This document shows, one piece after another, positions 62,477 to 64,000 of a stretch of 64,000 nt of DNA; within the stretch, counting starts at the first letter, position 1; every line of letters starts with the position of its first letter. Both the position numbers and the translations under genes were made by a program. This DNA is from Roseiarcus sp963806935 (GTDB lineage: Bacteria; Pseudomonadota; Alphaproteobacteria; Rhizobiales; Beijerinckiaceae). Below the pieces are notes generated by a model. That model was not told where the DNA came from. It ran no database searches and saw only the letters and a program-made list of their open reading frames with translations. The stretch lies in assembly GCA_963806935.1 (NCBI GenBank), contig CAWEAT010000033.1, forward strand, positions 62,001 to 126,000, read 5' to 3'.

Positions 62477-64000
62477 ATGGCCAAAGAACGCCTCTATCTG
62501 TTCGACACGACGATGCGCGACGGCGCGCTCACGACCGGCGTCGATTTCTCGCTCGACGACAAGCGCCACATCGCCGCGACGCTCGACCGGCTCGGCGTCG
62601 ACTATGTCGAAGGCGGCTATCCGGGCGCAAACCCGCTCGACACCGAATTCTTCAAGCAGAAGCCGACCAGGAATGCGCGGTTCTGCGCCTTCGGCATGAC
62701 CAAGCGGCCGGGCCGCTCGGCCGCCAACGATCCAGGCGTCGCGGGGCTTCTCGCCGCCGACGCCGACGCGATCGTCTATGTCGCCAAGACCTGGGACTAT
62801 CACGTCCACGTCGCGCTCGGCTGCACGCTCGAAGAGAACCTTGAAAGCATCGCCGACAGCGTGAAGGCTGCCGTCGCTTCTGGGCGCGAAGCGATGGTCG
62901 ACTGTGAGCATTTCTTTGACGGCTACAAGGCCAACCCGAAATATGCGCTTCTCTGCGCCAAGGCTGCGATCGAGGCCGGCGCGCGCTGGGCGGTGCTGTG
63001 CGACACCAACGGCGGCACGCTGCCGGACGAGGTCGAGCGCATCGTGGCTGAGGTCGCGCGCGTCATTCCGGGCGAAAATCTCGGCATCCACGCCCACAAC
63101 GACACTGGCAACGCGGTCGCCAACTCGCTCGCCGCCGTCCGCGCCGGCGCCCGCCAGGTGCAGGGCACGCTCAACGGCCTTGGCGAGCGATGCGGCAACG
63201 CCAATCTCGTGACGCTCATCCCGACGCTGTCGCTGAAGCCCGAATTGGCCGAGCGTTTCGAGACCGCCGTCACGCCGGAAGCGCTGCGTCAGATCACTCA
63301 TGTGTCGCGCGCCTTCGACGAAATGCTCAACCGCGCGCCGAACCGGTACGCGCCTTACGTCGGCGCCTCGGCCTTCGCCACCAAGGCCGGCATTCACGCG
63401 TCCGCCCTCGCCAAGGACCCGCGCACCTACGAGCATGTCCCGCCCGAGAGTGTCGGCAACACGCGCGCCGTACTCGTCTCCGACCAGGCGGGACGATCGA
63501 ACCTCGTCTCCGAACTCAACCGGCTGGGGATCGAAGCCGACCCGGCCGACCCGCGCCTCACCCGCCTGCTCGACGAGGTCAAGGCCCGCGAGGCGCAGGG
63601 CTTCGCCTATGAGGCGGCCGACGCCTCGTTTGAACTGCTCGCGCGCGGCGTTCTCGGCGGCGTGCCGGAATTCTTCGCCGTCGAGAGCTTCCATGTCGGC
63701 GTCGAGCGCAAGCTGGTCGCGGCCGGCGTCACCTATTCGGCGTCGCAAGCGGTGGTGAAGATCCGCATCGGCGAGGAGCGCCTCATCTCGGCCGCCGAGG
63801 GCAACGGCCCCGTCAACGCGCTCGACCTCGCGCTGCGCAAGGACCTCGGCGTCTATCAGAAATATATCGAGGACCTCGAACTGCGCGATTATCGCGTCCG
63901 CGTCTTCCAGGGCGGCACCGACGCGGTGACGCGCGTTCTGATCGAATTTGGCGACGGAAACGGCGACACCTGGTCGACAGTGGGGGTTTCCGGCAACATC
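62477..64000 (+). CDS. cimA: Citramalate synthase (partial, runs off the window)
   Basis: The enzyme condenses acetyl-CoA with pyruvate to citramalate, the first step of a threonine-independent isoleucine route. The N-terminal catalytic barrel has LYLFDTTMRDGALTTGVDFS (family: DTTLRDGAQTTG, so Leu for Met and Gln for Leu are changes), VDYVEGGYPGANPLDTEFF, VLCDTNGGTLPDEVERIV, the His pair in NLGIHAHNDTGNAVANSLAA and QGTLNGLGERCGNANLVTLI. The C-terminal regulatory part starts near residue 330, and 508 codons are present at the window edge. ATG 62477 is the family start. Confidence 0.93.
   Translation, partial: MAKERLYLFDTTMRDGALTTGVDFSLDDKRHIAATLDRLGVDYVEGGYPGANPLDTEFFKQKPTRNARFCAFGMTKRPGRSAANDPGVAGLLAADADAIVYVAKTWDYHVHVALGCTLEENLESIADSVKAAVASGREAMVDCEHFFDGYKANPKYALLCAKAAIEAGARWAVLCDTNGGTLPDEVERIVAEVARVIPGENLGIHAHNDTGNAVANSLAAVRAGARQVQGTLNGLGERCGNANLVTLIPTLSLKPELAERFETAVTPEALRQITHVSRAFDEMLNRAPNRYAPYVGASAFATKAGIHASALAKDPRTYEHVPPESVGNTRAVLVSDQAGRSNLVSELNRLGIEADPADPRLTRLLDEVKAREAQGFAYEAADASFELLARGVLGGVPEFFAVESFHVGVERKLVAAGVTYSASQAVVKIRIGEERLISAAEGNGPVNALDLALRKDLGVYQKYIEDLELRDYRVRVFQGGTDAVTRVLIEFGDGNGDTWSTVGVSGNI

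Noticed and set aside
62060..63748. Minus-strand frame of 562 codons opposite cimA
   Set aside because: It is antisense to a clear citramalate synthase and rich in Arg and Asp with no motif.

Overview
This window is 64 kb of GC-rich DNA from an alphaproteobacterium, most likely of the order Hyphomicrobiales (Rhizobiales). The evidence is the gene order mdh-sucC-sucD-sucA-sucB-lpdA on one strand, the cysS/acetyltransferase/citramalate synthase group, the sugar ABC transporters and the codon use. Genus cannot be set from sequence alone. No rRNA, tRNA or CRISPR array was seen.

Layout. 1-3.2 kb: xylose-type ABC transporter genes (xylH cut by the window edge, xylF frameshifted) with a LacI-family regulator. 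3.3-6.4 kb: an exported di-heme oxidoreductase (DUF1111/DHOR) overlapping an exported FG-GAP/ASPIC protein. 6.5-12.7 kb: a phospholipase D-like protein with a histone H1-like tail and a 1319-residue histidine kinase with two kinase cores and three receivers. 12.9-16.8 kb: small conserved genes and a ParA ATPase coupled to a small membrane-anchored partner. 16.9-19.8 kb: a second sugar ABC transporter. 20-25.9 kb: a UvrD-type helicase, a Phd/VapC toxin-antitoxin pair, a VIT1-type Fe/Mn transporter and a P1B-5 metal ATPase with a C-terminal hemerythrin domain. 26-34 kb: an ABC-2 exporter, a Tat-exported dehydrogenase, a class III nucleotide cyclase, a 1-Cys peroxiredoxin, an M15 peptidase, a beta-lactamase-like serine hydrolase and a persulfide dioxygenase-rhodanese fusion. 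34-38.8 kb: two polytopic membrane proteins and an acetolactate synthase-like enzyme. 38.8-39.7 kb: a non-coding stretch with an inverted-repeat element. 39.7-43.2 kb: pyrD, DUF952, dnaA and a rhodanese. 43.9-49.1 kb: a membrane spermidine synthase-like protein, an exported PCMT, an L,D-transpeptidase and a CDP-diacylglycerol pyrophosphatase. 49.1-58.8 kb: the TCA-cycle operon. 59.1-64 kb: arginase on the minus strand, then cysS, a GNAT enzyme and cimA running off the end.

The TCA block works as one unit: malate dehydrogenase, succinyl-CoA ligase and the E1, E2 and E3 parts of 2-oxoglutarate dehydrogenase are co-oriented, with YCII and MAPEG genes inserted. Metal and redox handling recurs (hemerythrin ATPase beside a VIT transporter, peroxiredoxin, persulfide dioxygenase).

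Caution on sequence quality: nine genes, including usually essential ones (sucD, pyrD, cysS), carry indels that break the frame, and a tenth has an in-frame stop. Most are single-base changes that a one-base correction repairs into a family-typical protein. This looks more like consensus error than gene decay. cysS, with at least five lesions in about 350 bp, is the exception and could be truly decayed.
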